NCBI GenBank assembly: GCA_900549375.1
Contig: URNY01000076.1
Span: 1-12,580, forward strand
Length of the DNA: 12,580 bases
Direction of reading: 5' to 3'
Origin: an uncultured Bacteroidales bacterium
Lineage (GTDB): Bacteria > Bacteroidota > Bacteroidia > Bacteroidales > Muribaculaceae
Position 1 is the first letter of the stretch. Every line of letters begins with the position of its first letter. The translations under genes were made by a program, and so were the position numbers. The notes below the pieces were generated by a model. It worked only from the letters and a program-made list of their open reading frames with translations. It was not told the DNA's origin and ran no database searches. Below are positions 1 through 6,239 of this stretch, piece by piece.

Positions 1-12
1 CGGATATACGAA

Positions 13-65
13 CTATAAAATTTATAGAACTTATAATTCTTATAAATCTTATAGATCTTATAAAA
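13..65. repeat. AT-rich 9-bp tandem repeat next to a short palindrome
   Basis: From base 30 to 65 there are four tandem 9-bp units of the form CTTATANAT, the last one degenerate: CTTATAATT, CTTATAAAT, CTTATAGAT, CTTATAAAA. Just before them, bases 13-27 form an odd palindrome with 7-bp arms (CTATAAA, one base, TTTATAG). The tract lies immediately after the stop codon of the leftward DUF4954-type gene, so it would be transcribed as its 3' end. There is no GC-rich stem, so it does not look like an ordinary terminator. The repeat is seen directly; its function is unknown. The left edge of the window may cut off more of it. Confidence 0.75.
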
Positions 66-1694
66 TCAGAGCTTGAGCATTTCGTTCTGGGCGGCGAGAT
101 CGTCGAGATATTTGCGCCGGTCCTCTTCCACCATCCGGTCGAACTCGGCGGCATAATCGGCTATCACCTCCGCCGGACGGCGCCAGCGGTCGCCGAAGCG
201 CGCCGCTATCCATGCTCTCTGAAGGTTAGGATAGTGGCGGAATGCATTGTCGAACACTTCCTCGATCTCCTTCACACTCGTTTTCGACATCGCCCTCCGC
301 AACGAAGTGCGCGTCATCAGCAGTCCGGCGATATCGACCCATTCCGCCGCTTCCGATCCCTGTTCACGGTCGGGGAATCCGGTTTCGGATGTGTGGATAT
401 GCAGATATTTATAGATTGCCAGCTCATAGAGATGGCGGGCGCGTTCGAGGGCGGCCCGCGTGAATTTCATTCCGCGATATCGGAGATAGCGGTCATCGTC
501 GGCCGGCCGCATCAATAGCTCGTGGATAACGTCGACAGCCTTGAGCATCGCATCGACCGTGAGAGGATTCAGCACATCGTAGATTACGCGGTCGTGAAGT
601 GGAAGACGTCGTTTCTGCCGTCGGTCGCGCGTAGGCCATTTCTTTTCGTCGCGGAGCAAACCGCAACTGCGCAACATGGCTCCGGGCACCACAACCGTTG
701 CCCCACGGTCATCGCCGAAAAGATATGAGAAAGGGAATTGCGAGGAATCGGGATGCGTCTTGTGCTGACCCATCAGCAGAGAAAACGCTCCGATTTTCGC
801 TCCCAGCATCAGATAGGAATCGGAAGAGGTCTTGACGCCCCTTTCGAGCAATCCCCAATGCACGGGTCCGAGCTTATACATGTGATTGCTCTGATTCGTG
901 CCGCTACCCGCATTCATGAAAGATGTCTGGCAACCGATGAGCAGCGATGACTTATGCATGCTCACCGTGAATGGACCGGCAAAAAGCGCACATGCCTCGC
1001 CGTTCTCCAGCGAGCAGTTGGCAAAGAAGAGGGAGTCGTGGGCAGTGAATCCCTTTTCAAGTATTGCTCCCTGTCCGATATAGCAATTCCTGATGATGGC
1101 GCCGGAATCAAGGACTCCGTCTTCAAGAATGAAATTCTCGGCGTCGACGCCCGCGCCTATACGCGCGAGAGCCCGACCGGGAGCGGCGTTGTTGAGCACG
1201 CTGCCGTTGCGCAGGGAGGATGCACCCTCGATGACCACCTCTTTCCCTACCGTCACATTGCGTATCATTCCGCAGTTGCGGATGCATGCGTTATCGCCGA
1301 TTTCCGGAGCAGGCGAGAAGCCGTCGATATGGTTGTCGAGCAGTTCGCGCCCATCGTTCTTAGCCCATTGAGGATCGCGCGCCGTGATCATCGCCAGCTG
1401 CGACGACATCCCGGGATAGATTCTCACGGCCCGCGAACCTGTTTCATCGAGCACGCAAACCTCCGTGCCGACGCCGCATGGGGCTTCTGCCTCGAATTCA
1501 AGCAAGCCGATATTCTCGAGGATTACTCCGGAGCCGATAAGCATTCTGCCCGAAAAGCGGACATTGCGTATCTTCGAAAGGTCGGTATCAGGCGAGAACA
1601 GAACCTCGCTCCAGTCGGAGCAGCTGCAGCCATTCTCCTCCAGCAGTCGGATCTGCCTCCATGAAAGCGGCTTATGTGGTTTCAAGGTCGTCAT
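66..1694 (-). CDS. DUF4954-type protein, left-handed beta-helix (hexapeptide-like)
   Basis: This 542-residue protein resembles the DUF4954 family of Bacteroidetes. Its middle part has irregular hexapeptide-like turns typical of a left-handed parallel beta-helix, as in acyl- and nucleotidyl-transferases: runs such as GDNACIRNCGMIRNVTVG and IGQGAILEKG. The C-terminal 200 or so residues are charged and probably helical. The biochemical role is not known; sugar-nucleotide or acyl transfer is only suggested by the fold. I chose the ATG at 1694 because the next residues (TTLKPHKPLSWRQIRLLE) look like the family's N-terminus. The reading frame stays open upstream to 1757, but that stretch lies wholly within hflX and looks unlike the family. 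The start overlaps the hflX end by 23 bases, which suggests translational coupling. No Shine-Dalgarno is visible. Confidence 0.82.
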   Translation of the reverse strand: MTTLKPHKPLSWRQIRLLEENGCSCSDWSEVLFSPDTDLSKIRNVRFSGRMLIGSGVILENIGLLEFEAEAPCGVGTEVCVLDETGSRAVRIYPGMSSQLAMITARDPQWAKNDGRELLDNHIDGFSPAPEIGDNACIRNCGMIRNVTVGKEVVIEGASSLRNGSVLNNAAPGRALARIGAGVDAENFILEDGVLDSGAIIRNCYIGQGAILEKGFTAHDSLFFANCSLENGEACALFAGPFTVSMHKSSLLIGCQTSFMNAGSGTNQSNHMYKLGPVHWGLLERGVKTSSDSYLMLGAKIGAFSLLMGQHKTHPDSSQFPFSYLFGDDRGATVVVPGAMLRSCGLLRDEKKWPTRDRRQKRRLPLHDRVIYDVLNPLTVDAMLKAVDVIHELLMRPADDDRYLRYRGMKFTRAALERARHLYELAIYKYLHIHTSETGFPDREQGSEAAEWVDIAGLLMTRTSLRRAMSKTSVKEIEEVFDNAFRHYPNLQRAWIAARFGDRWRRPAEVIADYAAEFDRMVEEDRRKYLDDLAAQNEMLKL

Positions 1695-2898
1695 ATTTTT
1701 GGAATAGGAAATCATTATATGGGAAGCGCTCTGTGTGGATCTCGCGGGCCTTCTCATAGAGCATCTCCTTGAGACGGTCGATGTTTATCTTTTTGCGGGC
1801 GGAGATAAACACGCAATTGTTCTGCATCTTCGACATCCAGGTCTTCTCGAATTCCTCCAGAGAGATGTTTTCACGGGTACGGGGAGTGAGATCATCGGGA
1901 TCCTTTGGGGTATAGGAGAATGCGTCGATTTTGTTGAAGACAAGAATCATCGGTTTCTCGGCCGCTCCGCAGACCTCGGCGAGGGTGCGGTTCACAACCT
2001 CTATCTGTTCCTCGAACTGCGGGTGGCTCACATCCACTACATGCACAAGTATGTCGGCCTCCCGGACCTCGTCGAGCGTTGATTTGAAGGAATCCACAAG
2101 ATGGGTTGGAAGTTTGCGAATAAAGCCGACTGTGTCGGAAAGCAGGAAGGGGAGATTGTCGATTATCACCTTGCGCACGGTGGTGTCGAGTGTGGCGAAA
2201 AGCTTGTTTTCTGCGAAGACATCGCTCTTGCTCAGGAGATTCATCAGCGTGGACTTGCCCACATTGGTATAACCGACGAGGGCGACCCGGGTGAGTTTCC
2301 CTCGGTTTTTCCGCTGGATGCTTTTCTGACGGTCGATGCTTTTGAGTTCCTCTTTCAGGCGCGCAATCTTGTCGAGGATGATTCGTCGGTCGGTTTCTAT
2401 CTGGGTCTCGCCCGGGCCTCTCATTCCGATACCTCCGCGCTGACGCTCAAGGTGTGTCCACATGCGTGTGAGCCTCGGCAGAAGATATTGGTATTGTGCA
2501 AGCTCCACCTGGGTACGGGCCGTGGCCGTCTGCGCCCTTTTGGCGAAGATATCGAGAATAAGGCTTGTGCGGTCGAGAATCTTCACCTTCAGCTCTTTTT
2601 CGATGTTGGCCACCTGTTTGGGAGAGAGTTCATCATCAAATATCACGAGTCCGATTTCATTCTCTTCCACATATTGCAGGATTTCGGCGAGCTTGCCCGT
2701 GCCTACATATGTGCGTGGATTGGGATAGTCGAGCTTCTGCACGAATCGCTTCTCCGGCTCGGCTCCGGCGGTGCGCGCCAGAAAGTCGAGCTCATCGAGA
2801 TACTCGTTCACCTTGGTCTCGTTCTGAGTCTTGGTGGCGAGACCGACGAGAACCGTCCGTTCGTTGGCTTCCTTATTTATAATGTTGTCTTCAATCAT
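1672..2898 (-). CDS. hflX: GTPase HflX
   Basis: HflX is a cytoplasmic GTPase of the Obg-HflX superfamily. It binds ribosomal large subunits and can split stalled or heat-damaged 70S ribosomes. At 408 residues it is of usual length. The N-terminal HflX domain ends in a glycine-rich linker (GGIGMRGPGETQIETDRR, residues 155-172), which is diagnostic of the family. A coiled segment leads to the G domain: G1 GYTNVGKST (209-217), switch II DTVGF (255-259), G4 NKID (322-325) and G5 SAR (366-368). All key nucleotide-binding residues are present. It lies 171 bases downstream of the OmpH-like gene in the same orientation and overlaps the DUF4954-type gene. I found no clear TAnnTTTG promoter directly upstream, so it may be partly transcribed by read-through. 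Confidence 0.96.
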   Translation of the reverse strand: MIEDNIINKEANERTVLVGLATKTQNETKVNEYLDELDFLARTAGAEPEKRFVQKLDYPNPRTYVGTGKLAEILQYVEENEIGLVIFDDELSPKQVANIEKELKVKILDRTSLILDIFAKRAQTATARTQVELAQYQYLLPRLTRMWTHLERQRGGIGMRGPGETQIETDRRIILDKIARLKEELKSIDRQKSIQRKNRGKLTRVALVGYTNVGKSTLMNLLSKSDVFAENKLFATLDTTVRKVIIDNLPFLLSDTVGFIRKLPTHLVDSFKSTLDEVREADILVHVVDVSHPQFEEQIEVVNRTLAEVCGAAEKPMILVFNKIDAFSYTPKDPDDLTPRTRENISLEEFEKTWMSKMQNNCVFISARKKINIDRLKEMLYEKAREIHTERFPYNDFLFQKYDDLETT

Positions 2899-2988
2899 AT
2901 TCTCAATGGCAGTAATTTCTAACGTTATATGGGGCCGGGTGGTGCAGTTGCCGGCGGCATTCCTGTGTTTACATCTAATACAACAAAC

Positions 2989-3021
2989 GGCGAGCCAAAA
3001 TCTCTCTGATTCCGACTCGCC
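2989..3021 (-). terminator. Possible weak intrinsic terminator after the OmpH-like gene
   Basis: Read leftward, GGCGAGTC pairs with GGCTCGCC (8 bp including one G-U wobble) around a 17-base loop. An interrupted T tract (GTTTGTTG) follows. The large loop and broken T run make this weaker than the other terminators in the window, so some read-through into hflX is plausible. Confidence 0.4.
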
Positions 3022-3032
3022 TTAGTCTTTTG

Positions 3033-3057
3033 CTCCTGCGCGGATGAGGGGCAGGAG
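3033..3057. repeat. GC-rich inverted repeat in the OmpH-like gene 3' region
   Basis: CTCCTGC (3033-3039) and GCAGGAG (3051-3057) form a perfect 7-bp stem around an 11-base loop, 12 bases past the stop codon of the OmpH-like gene. No T run follows on either strand, so this may be an mRNA 3'-end stabilising hairpin or a partner of the hairpin at 2989-3021 rather than a stand-alone terminator. Confidence 0.5.
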
Positions 3058-3069
3058 GCGCGTGCTTGC

Positions 3070-3666
3070 TTATTTCTTTACCTTGTTATATCGGGCGTTG
3101 AGACCTTCAACAACCTCATCGGTGATGTCGAGTTCGGGGTTGATGTAGAGGGTCGATGCCTTCTGGAAAATAGCGTCGTAGCCGCGCTTTTTGTTATAGT
3201 CCTTTATAAACGAGGTGATGGAATCGATCACGGCCTGTTGCGCCTGCATGGCTGCATTGGCCATGTTGGCCTGCATTGTGCCCATCGATTTCTCGGCTTC
3301 AGCCTGCATGTTGTTGAGCGTCTGCTGGTCCTGACGATAGGACGCTTCTGTGAGATAGCCGTTGTTCTGCATTTTGTTCTGCATTGAATTGGCAAAATTC
3401 TGAAGCTTGTCCTGATGGCGTTTGTGGGCGCTCTCAAGATTATTCTGCATTCTTATGGCCTCTTCCTGATAATCCTTGGCGAGATTATATTTGCTCAGAA
3501 CCGAGTCGAGGTCGACATACCGGTAATTGGGAAGCACAGTGGCTGATTTGCCGGACTTGGCCTTCTCTGAGGCCGTCCCTGTTTTTGAATCATCGGATCC
3601 GCACGACACTGATATAAGCGAGATGGCCATAAATGCTGCGGCTAACGATAAGTGGATTCTTTTCAT
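3070..3666 (-). CDS. OmpH/Skp-like periplasmic chaperone, predicted lipoprotein
   Basis: Skp/OmpH proteins are periplasmic trimers with tentacle-like coiled coils that hold unfolded outer-membrane proteins on the way to the BAM machinery. This 198-residue protein starts with a signal peptide whose lipobox ends SVSC (Cys22), so it is predicted to be lipidated; classical Skp is soluble. After a Ser/Lys-rich linker, a beta segment (YRYVDLDSVLSKY, from about residue 48) matches the OmpH opening. A long Gln/Asn/Met-rich helical coiled coil follows (about 65-160). The closing segment (GYDAIFQKASTLYINPELDIT, split here only by its length limit as GYDAIFQ and LYINPELDIT) is typical of the family. The gene appears to be alone behind its own promoter, upstream of hflX. 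A different envelope role for the lipidated form cannot be excluded. Confidence 0.85.
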   Translation of the reverse strand: MKRIHLSLAAAFMAISLISVSCGSDDSKTGTASEKAKSGKSATVLPNYRYVDLDSVLSKYNLAKDYQEEAIRMQNNLESAHKRHQDKLQNFANSMQNKMQNNGYLTEASYRQDQQTLNNMQAEAEKSMGTMQANMANAAMQAQQAVIDSITSFIKDYNKKRGYDAIFQKASTLYINPELDITDEVVEGLNARYNKVKK

Positions 3667-3713
3667 TTTATAGTTGTAAGATGATGTTGGATCGGTGTAG
3701 GTCTATCGGGAAT

Positions 3714-3777
3714 TCCTGCCGTTGCGAGCCGGGCTATGACTCCGTGAATGGGTATGGCAGGAGGCCGATTTTCCTCC
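3714..3777 (-). repeat. Two overlapping inverted repeats in the OmpH-like gene leader
   Basis: TCCTGCC (3714-3720) pairs with GGCAGGA (3756-3762). The alternative pair GGAGG (3760-3764) with CCTCC (3773-3777) shares bases with it, so the two stems are mutually exclusive. Both lie in the predicted untranslated leader, between the promoter and the start codon. Mutually exclusive stems could act as a leader switch, but they are short and could be chance. Confidence 0.4.
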
Positions 3778-3795
3778 CGCAAAGCGAAAGGAAAG

Positions 3796-3803
3796 CAAAA
3801 GTA
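3796..3803 (-). promoter_or_regulatory. Candidate -7 element for the OmpH-like gene
   Basis: On the minus strand this reads TACTTTTG, an exact match to the Bacteroidetes TAnnTTTG -7 element. No TTTG is seen at the expected -33 distance. If used, it gives a leader of roughly 120 bases before the start codon at 3666. Confidence 0.45.
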
Positions 3804-3875
3804 ATGATATTCCCAATAATATGGTAATCAGAAGTGTCAATTTCACTTTTTTTAAGAGTTTGTCAAGAAATTGAA

Positions 3876-3952
3876 TAAACAGTTTCTAACATCTCGTCGG
3901 TTTTGTCTGCAAATTTAACTAAAAAATCCAAAATCCGCTTAGAAACTGTTTA
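3876..3952. repeat. Perfect 14-bp inverted repeat with 49-base spacer
   Basis: TAAACAGTTTCTAA (3876-3889) is repeated exactly as its reverse complement at 3939-3952. The 49-base AT-rich spacer contains TTTGTCTGCAAA (3902-3913). Related half-sites and the same 12-mer occur in the glmS leader at 10354-10452, so this is a shared element type and not a single coincidence. It could be a small repeat family or paired protein-binding sites. As RNA it would be a stem with a very large loop. Confidence 0.8.
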
Positions 3953-3979
3953 AATTCTGCGATTATTTTGCTAACTTAG
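3949..3979 (+). promoter_or_regulatory. Weak candidate promoter for the pepD operon
   Basis: TTTA (3949-3952), 19 bases, then TAACTTAG (3972-3979) matches the TTTG-N19-TAnnTTTG pattern with one mismatch in each box. An overlapping alternative -7 is TTATTTTG (3963-3970), also with one mismatch but no good -33. The start site would be near 3980-3990. The right arm of the 14-bp inverted repeat reaches into the -33 box, so a protein bound there could affect initiation. Confidence 0.35.
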
Positions 3980-3982
3980 CCG

Positions 3983-4015
3983 TGTGCGCATATTCTGCGT
4001 TGCCCGCATGTGCGC
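3983..4015 (+). repeat. GC-rich hairpin and TGTGCGC repeat in the pepD leader
   Basis: TGTGCGC occurs at 3983-3989 and 4009-4015. GCGCA (3986-3990) can pair with TGCGC (4011-4015), enclosing a smaller GCG/CGC stem. It stands out from the AT-rich surroundings and lies in the predicted 5' untranslated leader, 35 bases before the start codon. Function unknown. Confidence 0.4.
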
Positions 4016-4050
4016 GAACAATCCGATAGTATTACTAAAAAATATAGATT

Positions 4051-5508
4051 ATGGATGTAAAAGACCTTAAACCGGAACTCATCTGGAAGTGCTTTGACGC
4101 TATCACCAAAATACCCCGCCCGTCGTGCCACGAGGAGCAGATACGCGATTTCCTTCTGAAATTCGCCGCTGACAACAATGTTGAGGTGCGCACCGACAAG
4201 GTGGGTAATGTAGTGATGAGCAAGCCTGCCACTCCGGGTCATGAAAACGCTCCGACAGTGATTCTTCAGTCGCATATGGACATGGTGGCCGAGAAGAACA
4301 ATGACGTGAAACATGATTTTCTGAAAGACCCCATCGAGACTTATGTCGACGGCGACTGGGTCAAGGCCCGCGGCACGACGCTCGGCGCCGATAACGGCAT
4401 CGGTATGGCGGCTGCTATGGCAGTGATGATCGATAAGACGCTCGTACACGGTCCTGTGGAGGCTCTTTTCACCGTCAATGAGGAGATCGGCCTCGAAGGG
4501 GCGCAGAATCTCGGCAAGGATATGATCACCGGCTCTATGCTTCTCAATCTCGACTCGGAAGACGACGGCGAGATCTTCGTGGGCTGTGCCGGAGGCATTG
4601 ACACCACCGCCACTTTCACCTACAGCCGTAGCTATACTCCCGAGAACTTCAAATATATGCGCGTATCAGTAAAGGGACTGCTCGGGGGCCACAGCGGAAG
4701 CGACATCAACCTCGGCCGCGCCAACGCCAACAAGATCATTGCCCGCTTCATCTGGGAATGCTCCCGTTGCTGGAACGTGTCGGTTTGCTCGTTTGAAGGG
4801 GGCAACCTGCGCAACGCCATCCCCCGCGAGGCTTATGCCGTGTTCGGCATCCATACCGACCATCACGAGGCAATGATGCACAGACTGAAAAAATATGCCG
4901 AAGAGATAAAGAATGAATATAAAGGAGTGGAGCCTTCCATGGAGCTATCCATCGAAGAGGCAGAGCGTCCCGAATTCTGCATGGATTCCGACACCTCCCT
5001 GGCACTGATCCGCGCCGTCTATTCCGCACCACACGGAGTATATTCGATGAGTCGCGACATCGAGGGACTTGTGGAGACCTCCACAAACCTTGCGAGCGTA
5101 AAGCTTGTGGATGATAATAAGGTAGTGGTGACCACTTCCCAGCGGTCGTCGCTCGAAAGCCGCAAGGAGGATATGGCCGGACAGGTAGAGGCTCATTTCC
5201 AGCTTGCAGGCGCAGAGGTTACACATAGCGACGGCTATCCGGGATGGGCTCCCAACATGCAGTCGACAATCATGAAGATCTCAGCCGACGCCTATGAGGA
5301 TCTCTTCGGCGTGCGCCCGGCCATCAAGGCTATCCATGCCGGACTTGAGTGCGGACTCTTCCTCTCGAAATATCCGAATCTCGACATGGTGAGCTTCGGC
5401 CCGACAATGACCGGAGTACATTCTCCCGACGAGAAACTGCTTATACCGACCGTAGATAAATTCTGGCGCCATCTCTGCAGAGTGCTGGAGAAAGTGGCGG
5501 CGTTATGA
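4051..5508 (+). CDS. pepD: PepD-type dipeptidase, M20 family (first copy)
   Basis: PepD (aminoacyl-histidine dipeptidase, Xaa-His dipeptidase, M20C) is a two-metal cytoplasmic peptidase that cleaves carnosine-like and other dipeptides. The protein has 485 residues, the usual length, and no signal peptide. Expected two-metal residues by family comparison are all present: His75 and Asp77 (HMD), Asp114 (LGADNG), Glu144 and Glu145 (NEE), Asp168 (NLDSE) and His457 (GVHSPDE). The lid/dimerisation domain has the family motifs GGHSG and RANAN. The ATG is followed by DVKDLKPELIW, the typical N-terminus. The stop codon overlaps the next gene's start in an ATGA arrangement, indicating translational coupling. 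True substrate specificity cannot be read from sequence. The second copy downstream is clearly homologous, with roughly half the residues identical by eye. Confidence 0.93.
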   Translation: MDVKDLKPELIWKCFDAITKIPRPSCHEEQIRDFLLKFAADNNVEVRTDKVGNVVMSKPATPGHENAPTVILQSHMDMVAEKNNDVKHDFLKDPIETYVDGDWVKARGTTLGADNGIGMAAAMAVMIDKTLVHGPVEALFTVNEEIGLEGAQNLGKDMITGSMLLNLDSEDDGEIFVGCAGGIDTTATFTYSRSYTPENFKYMRVSVKGLLGGHSGSDINLGRANANKIIARFIWECSRCWNVSVCSFEGGNLRNAIPREAYAVFGIHTDHHEAMMHRLKKYAEEIKNEYKGVEPSMELSIEEAERPEFCMDSDTSLALIRAVYSAPHGVYSMSRDIEGLVETSTNLASVKLVDDNKVVVTTSQRSSLESRKEDMAGQVEAHFQLAGAEVTHSDGYPGWAPNMQSTIMKISADAYEDLFGVRPAIKAIHAGLECGLFLSKYPNLDMVSFGPTMTGVHSPDEKLLIPTVDKFWRHLCRVLEKVAAL

Positions 5509-6227
5509 AACCGGCGGTCCCGGCTTTAGGAGCTTTCTTTCTGCTTGTCGCAGGCATTGCCTGCGGCAGCGGAAAGGGAACTGCCTCTGCCGATTCGTCG
5601 AAAACGCCGCGGACGGTGAAAGTAGATTCCGTGCCGGAGGTCGACGAGGCTACCCGTTATACCCATCTCTCCGACGAGGATTTCCGGATTGTCGCCAATG
5701 AACTGGGTGTGGAGGTGGCTTCCGTGAAGGCGGTTGTATCCATCGAGGCAGGAGCCAATATGAAGGGTTTCTGGGCTCCGGGAGTGCCGGTGATCAATTT
5801 CGACCGGTCGATGTACAACCGCTTCCGAAACTCGGTGAAAAACAAGCAGGGCAATAAGAACGCAAAAGTGCCTCCGGGCCTTACCGGCTATGCGCTGCAG
5901 GAATGGACGCAGCTTGTGAATGCCCGACGCGTCAATGAGCAGGGAGCCAATATGGGCACGTTCTGGGGCATGTTCCAGATCGGAGGATTCAATTATAAGC
6001 TCTGCGGCTGCGAGAGCGTGGATGAGTTTGTAAAGCTCATGTCTTACTCTGAGCTCGAACAGCTCGAACTCTTCGCCACGTTCATCACCAACACCGGCAT
6101 GCTTAGCGATCTTAAAAACAGAAACTGGGCGGCATTTGCCCGTAAATACAACGGCGCAAGCTATGCGCGCCGCGGCTATCACACCAAGATGGCGCGCGCT
6201 TACGCCCGCTTCAAAAAAGAATCATAG
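5505..6227 (+). CDS. Predicted lipoprotein with phage-type N-acetylmuramidase domain
   Basis: The 240-residue protein carries a domain (about residues 58-237) resembling the N-acetylmuramidase family DUF3380, known from phage endolysins that cut the MurNAc-GlcNAc bond of peptidoglycan. Recognised blocks are VVSIEAG (Glu81, the likely catalytic acid), VPVINFDRSMYNRF, FWGMFQIGGFNYKLCG, and the C-terminal NWAAFARKYNGASYA with GYHTKMARAYARF. The N-terminus is a hydrophobic signal with GIAC at Cys20. This is an imperfect lipobox (Gly at -3), so lipidation is probable but not certain; export is likely either way. A Ser/Thr/Lys-rich linker follows. It overlaps the upstream pepD by 4 bases and ends 12 bases before the second pepD. 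There are no holin or other phage genes nearby, so it appears to be a domesticated cell-wall hydrolase. Confidence 0.85.
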   Translation: MKPAVPALGAFFLLVAGIACGSGKGTASADSSKTPRTVKVDSVPEVDEATRYTHLSDEDFRIVANELGVEVASVKAVVSIEAGANMKGFWAPGVPVINFDRSMYNRFRNSVKNKQGNKNAKVPPGLTGYALQEWTQLVNARRVNEQGANMGTFWGMFQIGGFNYKLCGCESVDEFVKLMSYSELEQLELFATFITNTGMLSDLKNRNWAAFARKYNGASYARRGYHTKMARAYARFKKES

Positions 6228-6239
6228 ACAGACTCTATT

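Larger units (their letters stand above)
3667..4050. other. Divergent intergenic region between OmpH-like gene and pepD
   Basis: These 384 bases hold no convincing gene. They contain the leftward leader and promoter of the OmpH-like gene, a perfect 14-bp inverted repeat, and the rightward leader of pepD with a weak promoter and a GC-rich hairpin. The sequence is distinctly more AT-rich than the flanking genes between about 3800 and 3980. Confidence 0.8.

Noticed and set aside
1695..1757. Longer start for the DUF4954-type protein
   Set aside because: The extra 21 residues fall wholly within hflX coding sequence and do not look like the family N-terminus.
2101..2922. Open frame of 273 codons antisense to hflX
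   Set aside because: It lies opposite a complete, well-conserved gene and shows no domain, signal or promoter.
3876..3952. CRISPR-like repeat-spacer unit
   Set aside because: There are only two copies and they are inverted, not direct, with no further repeats or cas genes.
5505..6227. Prophage remnant around the muramidase gene
   Set aside because: No integrase, holin, capsid or tail gene is visible, and the gene is embedded between housekeeping-type dipeptidases with matching codon use.
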